NCBI RefSeq assembly: GCF_047501535.1 | Contig: NZ_JAZDRJ010000002.1 | Location: 248,001-312,000, forward strand | Reading direction: 5' to 3' | DNA: 64,000 nt | DNA from: Yanghanlia sp047501535 | GTDB taxonomy: Bacteria > Pseudomonadota > Gammaproteobacteria > Burkholderiales > Burkholderiaceae_B | Shown: piece after piece, positions 15,748 through 24,750 of the stretch | Numbering within the stretch: position 1 is the stretch's first letter | Layout of the letters: every line of letters starts with the position of its first letter | Made by a program: the position numbers and the translations under genes | Notes under the pieces: generated by a model | What the model was told of the DNA's origin: nothing | Database searches by the model: none | What the model saw: the letters and a program-made list of their open reading frames with translations, nothing else

Positions 15748-18594
15748 ATGGAAGCTATTCGCATTCGTGGCGCACGCACACATAACCTGAAAAACGTATC
15801 CATCGACCTGCCCCGGCATAAGCTGGTGGTGGTGACGGGTTTGTCCGGCTCAGGTAAGTCATCGCTGGCTTTTGACACCCTTTATGCGGAAGGGCAACGC
15901 CGCTATGTGGAAAGCCTTTCGGCTTATGCGCGGCAATTTCTGCAGCTCATGAGCAAGCCCGATGTGGACCTGATCGAGGGCCTGTCGCCGGCGATTTCGA
16001 TTGAACAGAAGTCTGCCGGGCACAACCCGCGCTCCACAGTGGGCACCATTACCGAAATCCACGACTACCTGCGCCTGCTGTACGCCCGGGTTGGCACGCC
16101 GTACTGCCCGGAACACGGCCTGCCCTTGCAAGCCCAAAGTGTGGCTCAAATGGTGGATGCCGTGCTGGCCTGGGCGCCAGAAAGTCGCCTGGCCATTCTG
16201 GCACCGGTAGCACGCGCACGCAAGGGCAGCTTCGAGGACGAATTCGCCAATTTGCAGGCGCAAGGCTTTGTGCGCGTGCGCATCGACGGCGAAATGCTGG
16301 CGATTGAAGACGTGCCCTCTTTGAAAAAGACGGAAAAACGCGATGTCGATGTGGTCGTAGACCGCCTGCGCATCCGCCCGGACGCCAAGCAGCGCCTGAG
16401 CGAAAGCTTTGAAACCGCCCTGCGGTTAACCAACGGCAGAGCCATTGCCTTGGATATGGACACCGGCAAGGAACACCCTTTCTCCAGCCATTACGCCTGC
16501 CCGGTCTGCCACCACAGCCTCACTGAAATGGAACCCCGGCTGTTCAGCTTCAACAACCCTGTAGGCGCTTGCCCCTCGTGCGACGGGCTGGGCCATGTGG
16601 AAGTCTTTGACCCACGGCGCATTGTGGCGTTTCCCGAATTAAGCCTGGCCAGCGGCGCCATTGCGGGCTGGGACCGCCGTAATGCCTTTACCCACACCTT
16701 GCTGACCAGCTTGGCCGCGCATTACGAATTCGATCTTGATACGCCGTTTGAGTCGCTTCCGGAAACCATCCGCCAACGTGTGTTGTATGGCTCGGGCGAA
16801 GAGGAAATCGCTTTCCTCTACATTAACGAAAAGGGTCGCAGCACCGTCAAGAAACACCCTTTTGAAGGCGTGATTCCCAACCTGGAACGGCGCTGGCGCG
16901 AAACCGATTCCAGTGCTGTACGTGAAGAGCTGAGCAAGTTGCGCCAGACGCAGCGCTGCCCGGACTGCCAGGGTTCGCGACTGCGCGTCGAAGCACGCCA
17001 TGTATTGATTGGCGACGAACCCGGCGAACACGAACGGCGTGGCCGCCCCATTTATGAAGTGGAGGCCCTGCCGCTGAATACCTGTCTGGAATGGTTTGAA
17101 AACCTCACCCTGCAGGGCGCACGCAAAGAAGTCGCAGAGCGCATCATCCGCGAAATCGTGGCACGGCTGCAGTTTCTGAACAATGTGGGCCTCAATTATC
17201 TTTCCCTGGATCGCAGCGCCGACACCATATCCGGCGGCGAAGCCCAGCGCATCCGCCTGGCCAGCCAGATCGGTTCGGGGCTGACTGGCGTCATGTATGT
17301 GCTGGATGAGCCCTCCATCGGCCTGCATCAACGCGACAACGACCGCCTGATCCAGACACTGCAGCACCTGCGCGACTTAGGCAACAGCGTGATTGTGGTC
17401 GAACATGACGAAGACATGATTCGCGCAGCGGATTACGTGCTCGACATGGGGCCGGGCGCGGGTGAGCACGGCGGCCAAGTGGTGGCCAGCGGTTCACCTG
17501 AAGAAATCGCCGCCAACTCAGCATCGCTGACAGGCCAATATCTAAGCGGCGCCCGCAGCATTGGCATCCCGCAACGCAGGCCCATTGCTGATGACCAGCC
17601 CTGGCTGACGCTTAAGGGGGCGAGCGGCAACAACCTGCAAGCGGTGGATCTCGCCATCCCCGCCGGGCGGTTTGTGTGCATTACAGGCGTGTCGGGCTCC
17701 GGTAAATCCACGCTGGTGAACGACACCCTAGCGGTGGCCGTATCGCGCGCTTTGCACCGCGCCCAGGCCGAACCGGCCCCTTACGACAGCCTGGAAGGGC
17801 TGTCGCACTTCGACAAAATCATCACGGTGGACCAAAGCCCCATTGGCCGCACACCGCGCAGCAACCCGGCCACCTACACCGGCATGTTCACGCCTATCCG
17901 TGAATTGTTCGCCGGTGTGCCGGAAGCCCGCACGCGCGGCTACGATGCCGGGCGTTTCTCCTTCAATGTAAAAGGGGGGCGCTGCGAAGCCTGCCAGGGC
18001 GATGGCGTGGTCAAGGTGGAAATGCATTTCCTGCCCGACATGTACGTGGATTGCGATACCTGCCAAGGCAAACGCTATAACCGCGAAACGCTGGAAATCC
18101 GCTATCGCGGCTTGAACATCAGCGAAGTGCTGGGCCTTACCGTAGAACAGGGGCTGGACTATTTCAGTTCGGTGCCCGCCGTCGCGCGCAAGCTGCAGAC
18201 TCTGATGGATGTCGGCCTTTCCTATCTGCGCCTGGGTCAAAGCGCCACCACCTTGTCTGGTGGTGAGGCGCAACGCGTCAAACTATCGCTGGAATTGTCG
18301 CGCCGCAGCACGGGGCGCACGCTGTACATTCTGGACGAGCCCACGACCGGCCTGCATTTTCAGGATATCGCCCTGCTGCTTGAGGTGCTGGGCAAATTGG
18401 TGGATGCGGGTAATACGGTGGTTGTCATTGAACACAATTTGGATGTCATCAAGACCGCCGACTGGGTGGTCGACCTTGGCCCCGAAGGCGGCAGCGGCGG
18501 CGGCCGCATCGTTGCCCAAGGCACACCGGAAGACATCGCTGCCTGCTCCGACAGCCATACCGGCAAATACCTGGCGCCCTTGCTGAAGCGCTGA
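15748..18594 (+). CDS. uvrA: Excinuclease ABC subunit A (UvrA)
   Basis: 948 residues, normal length. There are two ABC modules: Walker A GLSGSGKSSLAFD near residues 31-43 and GVSGSGKSTLVND in the second half, with signatures ISGGEAQRIRLA and LSGGEAQRVKLS. The zinc-finger cysteines CPVC...CPSC and CEAC...CDTC are intact. It finds bulky DNA lesions and loads UvrB in nucleotide excision repair. The start ATGGAAGCTATTCG at 15748 matches family N-termini. No convincing LexA box was found upstream. Its stop lies only three bases from the end of the convergent dgt gene, without a visible terminator. Confidence 0.98.
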   Translation: MEAIRIRGARTHNLKNVSIDLPRHKLVVVTGLSGSGKSSLAFDTLYAEGQRRYVESLSAYARQFLQLMSKPDVDLIEGLSPAISIEQKSAGHNPRSTVGTITEIHDYLRLLYARVGTPYCPEHGLPLQAQSVAQMVDAVLAWAPESRLAILAPVARARKGSFEDEFANLQAQGFVRVRIDGEMLAIEDVPSLKKTEKRDVDVVVDRLRIRPDAKQRLSESFETALRLTNGRAIALDMDTGKEHPFSSHYACPVCHHSLTEMEPRLFSFNNPVGACPSCDGLGHVEVFDPRRIVAFPELSLASGAIAGWDRRNAFTHTLLTSLAAHYEFDLDTPFESLPETIRQRVLYGSGEEEIAFLYINEKGRSTVKKHPFEGVIPNLERRWRETDSSAVREELSKLRQTQRCPDCQGSRLRVEARHVLIGDEPGEHERRGRPIYEVEALPLNTCLEWFENLTLQGARKEVAERIIREIVARLQFLNNVGLNYLSLDRSADTISGGEAQRIRLASQIGSGLTGVMYVLDEPSIGLHQRDNDRLIQTLQHLRDLGNSVIVVEHDEDMIRAADYVLDMGPGAGEHGGQVVASGSPEEIAANSASLTGQYLSGARSIGIPQRRPIADDQPWLTLKGASGNNLQAVDLAIPAGRFVCITGVSGSGKSTLVNDTLAVAVSRALHRAQAEPAPYDSLEGLSHFDKIITVDQSPIGRTPRSNPATYTGMFTPIRELFAGVPEARTRGYDAGRFSFNVKGGRCEACQGDGVVKVEMHFLPDMYVDCDTCQGKRYNRETLEIRYRGLNISEVLGLTVEQGLDYFSSVPAVARKLQTLMDVGLSYLRLGQSATTLSGGEAQRVKLSLELSRRSTGRTLYILDEPTTGLHFQDIALLLEVLGKLVDAGNTVVVIEHNLDVIKTADWVVDLGPEGGSGGGRIVAQGTPEDIAACSDSHTGKYLAPLLKR

Positions 18595-18597
18595 GCC

Positions 18598-19722
18598 TTA
18601 CATCTGAAACAGGTTGCGGTGCTCGCCGATGGCGTAGCGGTCTGTCATGCCCGCAATGTAGTCTGAGATAGCGCGCGCTTGCTGGTTCGGGTCGTCGCGC
18701 TGCCAGTCGGTATCGAGCAGGCGCGGGTCTTCCAGAAAGGCAATGAACAGTTCGCGCACGATGCGGCGCGCCTTGCTGGTCATGCGCATGACGCGAGAAT
18801 GACGGTACAGGTTGCGCATCAAAAAGCTTTTCAGTTCGTCGGCCTCGCGACGCACTTCTGGCGAGAACGCCGCCAGCGCCGGTGCAGCACGGACGTCGTC
18901 CGCCGACTGTGGCCGATGTTCGTGCAGCGCTGCCAGCGTGGTTTCCGTCAAATCCACAACCAGGGTGTTGATCATGCTGCGAATGATTTCACTCACCAAG
19001 CGGCGGCGTTCAAGCCCCGGATGGCGGCGTTCCACGGCTTCGTAGTGACGGGCGAAGATGCCGACCTCCAACAATTGCTCCACCGTGAGCAGGCCGGAAC
19101 GGATGCCGTCGTCGATATCATGGTTGTTGTAGGCGATTTCATCCGCCAGATTAGCCAGCTGCGCTTCCAGCGACGGTTGTTGCCGCTCGATGAAGCGACG
19201 GCCGACATCGCCCAATTGCTTGGCATGACGCACCGAACAGTGCTTGAGTATGCCCTCGCGGGTTTCAAAACACAGGTTCAGGCCATTGAAGCGGGCGTAG
19301 CGTTCTTCGAGTTCATCTACCACCCGCAGGCTTTGCAGGTTGTGCTCAAAGCCACCGGCTTCCGGAGCGAATTCTCGCATGCAGGCGTTGAGTTCATCCT
19401 GGCCCGCATGGCCGAAAGGCGTGTGGCCAAGGTCATGGGCTAGCGAAATGGCTTCGATCAAGTCTTCGTGCAGCCCCAGATTGCGCGCCAGAGTACGGGC
19501 GATCTGCGCCACTTCAATGCTGTGGGTCAGGCGGGTGCGGAAGAGATCGCCTTCGTGGTTGATGAAGACCTGGGTTTTATATTCCAGCAGCCGGAAGGCA
19601 TTGCAATGGACGATGCGGTCGCGGTCGCGCTGGAAGTGGTTGCGGCCTTGCGGCGCATCTTCAGGGTGGCGGCGGCCCCGCGTGCGGGCGGGGTCGCAGG
19701 CGTAGGCGGCGAGCGCTGTCAT
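18598..19722 (-). CDS. dgt: Deoxyguanosinetriphosphate triphosphohydrolase-like protein
   Basis: 374 residues, HD-domain hydrolase. Metal ligands are His67 (RLTHSIEVAQIAR) and His96-Asp97 (SLAHDLGHTPFGHAG). The N-terminal FQRDRDRIVHCNAFRLLEYKTQVF stretch is typical of dGTPase-like proteins. It hydrolyses dNTPs to deoxynucleosides and triphosphate. It is third in aroK-aroB-dgt, its ATG lying three bases after the aroB stop, the usual Bordetella-like order. Nucleotide preference is not certain from sequence. Confidence 0.92.
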   Translation of the reverse strand: MTALAAYACDPARTRGRRHPEDAPQGRNHFQRDRDRIVHCNAFRLLEYKTQVFINHEGDLFRTRLTHSIEVAQIARTLARNLGLHEDLIEAISLAHDLGHTPFGHAGQDELNACMREFAPEAGGFEHNLQSLRVVDELEERYARFNGLNLCFETREGILKHCSVRHAKQLGDVGRRFIERQQPSLEAQLANLADEIAYNNHDIDDGIRSGLLTVEQLLEVGIFARHYEAVERRHPGLERRRLVSEIIRSMINTLVVDLTETTLAALHEHRPQSADDVRAAPALAAFSPEVRREADELKSFLMRNLYRHSRVMRMTSKARRIVRELFIAFLEDPRLLDTDWQRDDPNQQARAISDYIAGMTDRYAIGEHRNLFQM

Positions 19723-19725
19723 GGC

Positions 19726-20817
19726 TCAGCCCCGGCTGCCCGGCGCCACGGTACGCGCCAGCACCGACACCAACTCTTCAGGTGCGACATCCCGGCATTC
19801 GGCCTCGCCAATGCGGGACATCATCACAAAGCGCAGCGTGCCGCCCTCAGCTTTCTTGTCGTGGCCCATAAGCTCAACCCAGCGATCAAAGCCTAAGTCG
19901 GGCGCCATCACCGGGCAGCCGATGGCTTCGACCACACGGCGCACACGCTCGACATCGGCGCGTGGAAACCCTAGCAAGTCGGCGGAAAGTTCAGCTGCCT
20001 GCACCATGCCGCAGCCTACGGCTTCGCCGTGCAGCCACTGACCATAGCCTAGACCGGACTCAATTGCATGGCCAAAGGTGTGACCCAAATTCAGAATGGC
20101 GCGCAAGCCGCTTTCGCGTTCGTCTTGGGAAACCACGCGAGCCTTGAGTTCACAAGAACGTTGAATGGCGTAAGACACCGCTTCTGGCTCAAGCGCCCGC
20201 AGTGCTGCAGCATTGGCTTCGCACCAGGAGAAGAACTCTGCATCAATAATGAGGCCGTACTTCACCACTTCGGCCAACCCCGCAGAGATTTCGCGCGCCG
20301 GCAGCGTAGCCAGTACACCCGGGTCGATTTCTACCGCCAGCGGCTGGTAGAAGGCGCCAATCATGTTCTTGCCCAAGGGGTGATTGATGGCGGTTTTACC
20401 CCCCACGGAAGAATCCACCTGAGCTAACAGGGTGGTGGGAACCTGCATAAAACGGATGCCACGCATGTAGCAGGCGGCGGCAAAACCGCCCATGTCGCCA
20501 ATCACCCCTCCCCCAAAAGCAACAAGCAAGGCTTTGCGATCCAGACCATTCTGTAATAAATGGTCAAAAATTATATTGAGAGATTGCCAGGTTTTGTATT
20601 CCTCACCGTCCGGTAGTACGACCTCGACCAATTTTTTCCCTGTGCGCGCCAAGGACGCACGCACGCGGTCGCCGTAGCGTTCCAGAATATTCGCGTTGCT
20701 GACCAGCGCGATGGCGGTCGCATTGGCAGGAACGGCTTCAGAAAGCCTGTCGAGCCGGCCGGCCTCAATATGAATGGGGTAGTCTCCGCCTGGAGTCGTC
20801 ACACGCACAATGGTCAT
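19726..20817 (-). CDS. aroB: 3-dehydroquinate synthase
   Basis: 363 residues. The NAD-binding GGGVIGDMGGFAAACYMRGI and the metal/substrate-site texts KTAINHPLGKNMIGAFYQP and LNLGHTFGHAIE are intact. It converts DAHP to 3-dehydroquinate, the second shikimate-pathway step. It overlaps aroK by four bases (ATGA) and is followed closely by dgt, so the three are probably one operon. Confidence 0.97.
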   Translation of the reverse strand: MTIVRVTTPGGDYPIHIEAGRLDRLSEAVPANATAIALVSNANILERYGDRVRASLARTGKKLVEVVLPDGEEYKTWQSLNIIFDHLLQNGLDRKALLVAFGGGVIGDMGGFAAACYMRGIRFMQVPTTLLAQVDSSVGGKTAINHPLGKNMIGAFYQPLAVEIDPGVLATLPAREISAGLAEVVKYGLIIDAEFFSWCEANAAALRALEPEAVSYAIQRSCELKARVVSQDERESGLRAILNLGHTFGHAIESGLGYGQWLHGEAVGCGMVQAAELSADLLGFPRADVERVRRVVEAIGCPVMAPDLGFDRWVELMGHDKKAEGGTLRFVMMSRIGEAECRDVAPEELVSVLARTVAPGSRG

Positions 20818-21410
20818 TCGTTCACCTCGAAATTCTGTAGCAAGGGCAACAATGCCCGGACAACCTGGGCAACCGGCATACTGCCGGTATCAAAGACAAT
20901 ATCCGCCACTTCTTCATACAAAGGCTCACGCATTGCCAGCAGTTCGCGGATGCGGGTTTGCGGGTCGGCAGTTTGGAGCAAGGGGCGGCTGCGGTCGCGG
21001 GCCACACGCGAATACAGCTCTTCAGGCGATGCCCGCAGGTAAATCACCACACCGTGCTCGCGCAAGCGCCGGCGGTTCTCTGCGGCCAGCACCGCGCCCC
21101 CGCCAGTGGCGAGCACCAGGTTGGGTTGGGTTGAGCACTGTTCCAACACAGCGCATTCACGCCGACGGAACCCTTCCTCGCCTTCGATGTCGAAGATGTG
21201 AGTGATCTTGACCCCGCAGCGGCTTTCTATCTCGTGGTCGAGATCAAGAAATTCACGCCCCAGCAGGCGAGCCAGGCCACGGCCTATCGTTGTCTTACCC
21301 GCGCCCATCATCCCAACCAGGAAAATGGGCCGCGCATAAGGCAAGGATGCGACACACTGGCGCTCTTCTGTGTCCGGTTTGTGGACGGTTGAAGGTAAAA
21401 CTCCGTTCAT
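20814..21410 (-). CDS. aroK: Shikimate kinase
   Basis: 198 residues. Walker A GMMGAGKTTIG follows an extra N-terminal stretch of about 30 residues. The shikimate-binding FLDLDHEIE, RRRECAVLE and ATGGGAVL are present. It phosphorylates shikimate with ATP. The first ATG (21410) is used; shorter starts are not obvious. It heads the aroK-aroB-dgt operon, divergent from mrcA. Confidence 0.95.
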   Translation of the reverse strand: MNGVLPSTVHKPDTEERQCVASLPYARPIFLVGMMGAGKTTIGRGLARLLGREFLDLDHEIESRCGVKITHIFDIEGEEGFRRRECAVLEQCSTQPNLVLATGGGAVLAAENRRRLREHGVVIYLRASPEELYSRVARDRSRPLLQTADPQTRIRELLAMREPLYEEVADIVFDTGSMPVAQVVRALLPLLQNFEVNE

Positions 21411-21526
21411 TTGTGTATTATCACCTGCTTACGGGCACCGAATCCCTTTTTTACCGCATTATCCGGTTACATAAAGCCATCGCCCCCTTCCAAAACCGGA
21501 TGGCACAAGGCTTAAAATCGCCCCTG

Positions 21527-23971
21527 ATGAGCACCGACACCCAATCTTCCTCCGAAAAGCAGTCCAACTCACGCACGTGGCTGCGCCGTTTCTTGATCAA
21601 GACAACAGTGCTGTTCGCGGGCCTGGGGCTGTCCGGCGCGCTGCTGGGCACTCTCGCCCTGGCATTGGCTTGGCCCAACCTGCCCGACCTGAGCGCCATG
21701 ATCGACTACCGGCCGCGTGTACCGCTGCGCATTTACACCGCCGACAATGTGCTGATCGGCGAGTTTGGCGAGGAACGGCGCAATGTGCTGCGTTTTGACG
21801 AAATTCCAGATGTCATGAAAGCGGCCATTCTAGCAGCGGAAGACGACAATTTTTACCAGCACCACGGGATTGACTGGAAGGGTGTGGCACGCGCGGCGCT
21901 GGCCAACCTGACCACTATGGCGCGCTCACAGGGCGCCAGCACGATTACCATGCAGGTGGCGCGTAACTTCTACCTTTCATCGGAAAAAACCTACACGCGG
22001 AAGTTCTACGAGCTCTTGCTGACCTTCAAGATCGAGGCCACGCTCACCAAGGACGAAATCCTCGATCTCTACATGAACCAGATCTATCTGGGTCATCGCG
22101 CCTATGGCTTTGCCGCGGCGTCGCGCACGTATTTCGGCAAGCAGTTGTGGGAAGTCACACCGGCTGAGGCCGCCATGCTGGCGGGTATCCCCAAAGCGCC
22201 TTCACGCTTTAACCCGATCGCCAACTTCGACCGCGCCCGCTCGCGTCAGCTGTACGTGCTGGGCCGCATGCAATCCCTGGGCTACTTAACCCAAGAGGAA
22301 TACCAAGCAGCCGTTGATCAGGAAATCGTCCTGAAATCTGCACCCGGCACGCCTGCGGGGGGCTATGCCATCCACGGTGAATACGTGGCGGAACTGGCCC
22401 GCCATCTGCTCTACAACGTCTACCAAGACGATATCTACTCGCGTGGCTTCAATATCTACACCACGGTCAATTCCGAAGAGCAGGAACAGGCTTACCGGGC
22501 GGTACGCGAAGGCATACTCGATTACACCCGCCGGGCCCGCTACACCGGCCCGGAAGCAAACATCGACCTGCCCGCAGGCATAGAATCCGACTTGCCGCGC
22601 TTTGATGCCCTGCTCGACAGCCTGCAAGACCGGCACCCCGATAACGACAACCTGCTTACCGCTGTGGTGCTGTCGGCGGCGCCCGATAAAATCGTGGTGG
22701 CCCGCACGGCGCAGCAAATCATTGAAATTACCAACCCGAATGCGCTCAAAATCGTCGCCCGCGGTTTGGTGAAAAACGCCAAGGATGACGTTCGCATCCG
22801 GCGCGGCTCGGTCGTCTACATTTACGAAATCGACGACTACTGGGGCGTGATTAACAAACCTCAGGTACAGGCGGCGCTTGTGGCACTGCGCCCCCAAGAC
22901 GGCGCCATTCAGGCCCTAGTGGGCGGCTTCCACTTCCAGGACGGTAACTTCAACCGAGCAACACAAGCGTGGCGGCAGCCCGGTTCTGCGTTCAAGCCTT
23001 TCATCTATGCCGCTTCGCTGGAAAAGGGCCTGACCCCCGCCACGCAGATCTCAGACGAACCCTTTGTTCTCACAGCGGAACAGACCGGCTCCAAGCCTTG
23101 GTCACCCAAGAACTACGGCAACGCCTACGAGCCCATGCTCACCATGCGCCAAGGGCTGTATAAGTCGCGCAATATGGTGTCCATTCGCATCATGCAGGCG
23201 GTCGGCCCCCAGTACGTTCAAGACTATCTGACTCGCTTTGGCTTCGATCGTGAGCGCCAACCCGCCGTGCTTCCCGTGGCCTTGGGCGCAGGCAGCGTTA
23301 CGCCGTTGCAACTGGCTGGCGCTTATGCCGTCTTTGCCAATGGCGGCTATCGGGTGCCGCCCTACATCATTGATCGTGTCACCGACAGCACCGGCAAAGT
23401 CATCATGCAGTCTCAGCCCGTCGTCGCGGGCGATGCCGCCGCGCGCGTCATCGATGCTCGTACCGCCTATGTCATGAACGACATGCTGCGCGGGGTGGCC
23501 ACCTACGGCACGGGTGCGCGGGTACACAGAGAGTTCAAACGCGGTGACATCGGCGGGAAAACCGGCACGACCAACGATTCGCACGACGCCTGGTTCAGCG
23601 GTTACACGCCCGAGAAAGTCGGTGTCGTCTGGATGGGCTTCGATCAGCCCCGCTCACTGGGTTCCGGCGAAACCGGCGGCGGCGCCGCCCTGCCGATCTG
23701 GATGAACTACATGCGCTTTGCCCTGAAGGACATCCCGGTGGCAGAAGTCCCCCCCATGCCGTCGGGCCTGAATCGCATTGAGGGCGACTTCTACTTCGCA
23801 GAGTACCCGCCCGGTCAGGCGGTGGCCCGAGTCGGCCTGCCTTCTCCCAGCGATGCTCTGCTAGGGCCCGGAGGCGGCTCGCTTGTGGACAATGTTTCTG
23901 ATGGGATTGGTGAGCTACTGAACCAGCTCAGGAACAACAATACACCTCAGCCGGAATACATCCCCTTCTAA
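21527..23971 (+). CDS. mrcA: Penicillin-binding protein 1A (bifunctional peptidoglycan synthase)
   Basis: About 814 residues. After a cytoplasmic start and one membrane anchor (residues about 24-49) comes the GT51 glycosyltransferase with catalytic Glu105 (AAEDDNFYQHHGIDW), then the transpeptidase. Nucleophile Ser487 is in PGSAFKPFIYA, with SRN and the GGKTGTTND motif. It polymerises and crosslinks peptidoglycan at the periplasmic face. I chose the ATG at 21527 (MSTDTQSS); ATG 21500 is also possible, and the frame is open back to 21290 inside aroK. It is divergent from aroKB, as in Alcaligenaceae relatives. Confidence 0.95.
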   Translation: MSTDTQSSSEKQSNSRTWLRRFLIKTTVLFAGLGLSGALLGTLALALAWPNLPDLSAMIDYRPRVPLRIYTADNVLIGEFGEERRNVLRFDEIPDVMKAAILAAEDDNFYQHHGIDWKGVARAALANLTTMARSQGASTITMQVARNFYLSSEKTYTRKFYELLLTFKIEATLTKDEILDLYMNQIYLGHRAYGFAAASRTYFGKQLWEVTPAEAAMLAGIPKAPSRFNPIANFDRARSRQLYVLGRMQSLGYLTQEEYQAAVDQEIVLKSAPGTPAGGYAIHGEYVAELARHLLYNVYQDDIYSRGFNIYTTVNSEEQEQAYRAVREGILDYTRRARYTGPEANIDLPAGIESDLPRFDALLDSLQDRHPDNDNLLTAVVLSAAPDKIVVARTAQQIIEITNPNALKIVARGLVKNAKDDVRIRRGSVVYIYEIDDYWGVINKPQVQAALVALRPQDGAIQALVGGFHFQDGNFNRATQAWRQPGSAFKPFIYAASLEKGLTPATQISDEPFVLTAEQTGSKPWSPKNYGNAYEPMLTMRQGLYKSRNMVSIRIMQAVGPQYVQDYLTRFGFDRERQPAVLPVALGAGSVTPLQLAGAYAVFANGGYRVPPYIIDRVTDSTGKVIMQSQPVVAGDAAARVIDARTAYVMNDMLRGVATYGTGARVHREFKRGDIGGKTGTTNDSHDAWFSGYTPEKVGVVWMGFDQPRSLGSGETGGGAALPIWMNYMRFALKDIPVAEVPPMPSGLNRIEGDFYFAEYPPGQAVARVGLPSPSDALLGPGGGSLVDNVSDGIGELLNQLRNNNTPQPEYIPF

Positions 23972-24009
23972 CCGCAAGGCGGTTGCAAGGGGCCGGCGGT
24001 TTGATCCGT

Positions 24010-24552
24010 TTACGGTGCTTCGGTTGATTCGCTTTCGTTGGTGCGCTGATCGATCTGCTTCATGTTGTCGAGCATCTTGAGCAGGTAGTGCACCATGTGG
24101 GTCAGGTCACCCACCGAAAACTCGTGCAGCGCGTCTTCGTAATACGCCCGTATCTTGGGGCGGGCTTTTTCCTGCCACACCACACGCCCCGAAGGCGTCA
24201 TTTTTATAAGCCGTGAACGACGGTCTCGCTCGTCATAAGCGCGGCGGATGTGGCCGTCACGTTCAAGCCGACCGATTACACCAGACAAGTTCTGGCGGCT
24301 GACCATCAGGTACCGGGCCAGATCATTGACGCTCATACCGGCGTCAACTTCAGGCCGTGAGAGTGCGCCGAGCACGGCCCACTGTTGCGTGGTGAGACCT
24401 TCGCTCTCCACCGCGCGAGAGCCTGTCTTGTGCAAAAGATTGGCGCATTGGTACAAGCGGAAAAATAAGCGATTAGCTAATTCCATGCGTATCTCATTAC
24501 GCAGATCCGGATCCAGTTCAGTGTTCTCGGAACCTGCCAGGGTGCTACACAT
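24010..24552 (-). CDS. badR: MarR-family regulator, BadR-like, of the cyclohexanecarboxylate island
   Basis: 180 residues. A MarR winged helix is visible: LTTQQWAVLGALSRPEVDAGMSVNDLARYLMVSRQNLSGVIGRLERDGHIRRAYDERDRRSRLIKMT. The ATG at 24552 follows an AGGAGTCTT ribosome site; a longer in-frame ORF is less likely. It sits at the downstream end of the badHI-aliBA-badK-transporter gene run, on the same strand. A terminator (24722-24744) separates it from the binding-protein gene, so it probably has its own promoter. In Rhodopseudomonas the MarR protein BadR represses the cyclohexanecarboxylate genes and is released by a CoA-thioester intermediate. That role is inferred here from context and family. 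Confidence 0.72.
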   Translation of the reverse strand: MCSTLAGSENTELDPDLRNEIRMELANRLFFRLYQCANLLHKTGSRAVESEGLTTQQWAVLGALSRPEVDAGMSVNDLARYLMVSRQNLSGVIGRLERDGHIRRAYDERDRRSRLIKMTPSGRVVWQEKARPKIRAYYEDALHEFSVGDLTHMVHYLLKMLDNMKQIDQRTNESESTEAP

Positions 24553-24573
24553 AAGACTCCTTCTCCCCATTAA

Positions 24574-24600
24574 AAGCTCCGACCATATGAACCGGAGCTT
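24574..24600. promoter_or_regulatory. Inverted repeat in the badR leader
   Basis: AAGCTCCG and CGGAGCTT flank an 11-base spacer, about 22 bases before the badR ATG. It may be a MarR operator for autoregulation or an mRNA hairpin near the ribosome site; the sequence does not decide. Confidence 0.45.
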
Positions 24601-24717
24601 CTCTACTTCGAGACGGGGGCACCTATGGTGCAATATTCAAATTCAAGCGTCCGGAATGGACGCAGCGCAAACACCCTCATTTTGACAGAATTGCCGCCCA
24701 TCCAATAAATGGGCGCA

Positions 24718-24744
24718 GAAAATGCGGGCTACAAGAGCCCGCAT
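24718..24744 (-). terminator. Terminator after the importer-2 binding-protein gene
   Basis: On the minus strand ATGCGGGCT-CTTGT-AGCCCGCAT is followed by TTTTCTG, eight bases or so after the stop codon at 24751. The U-tract is short, so termination may be partial. Confidence 0.6.
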
Positions 24745-24750
24745 CTGTCA

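Noticed and set aside
21290..21526. Upstream extension of PBP1A by 79 residues
   Set aside because: It overlaps aroK antisense and precedes the normal short cytoplasmic start and membrane anchor of PBP1A.
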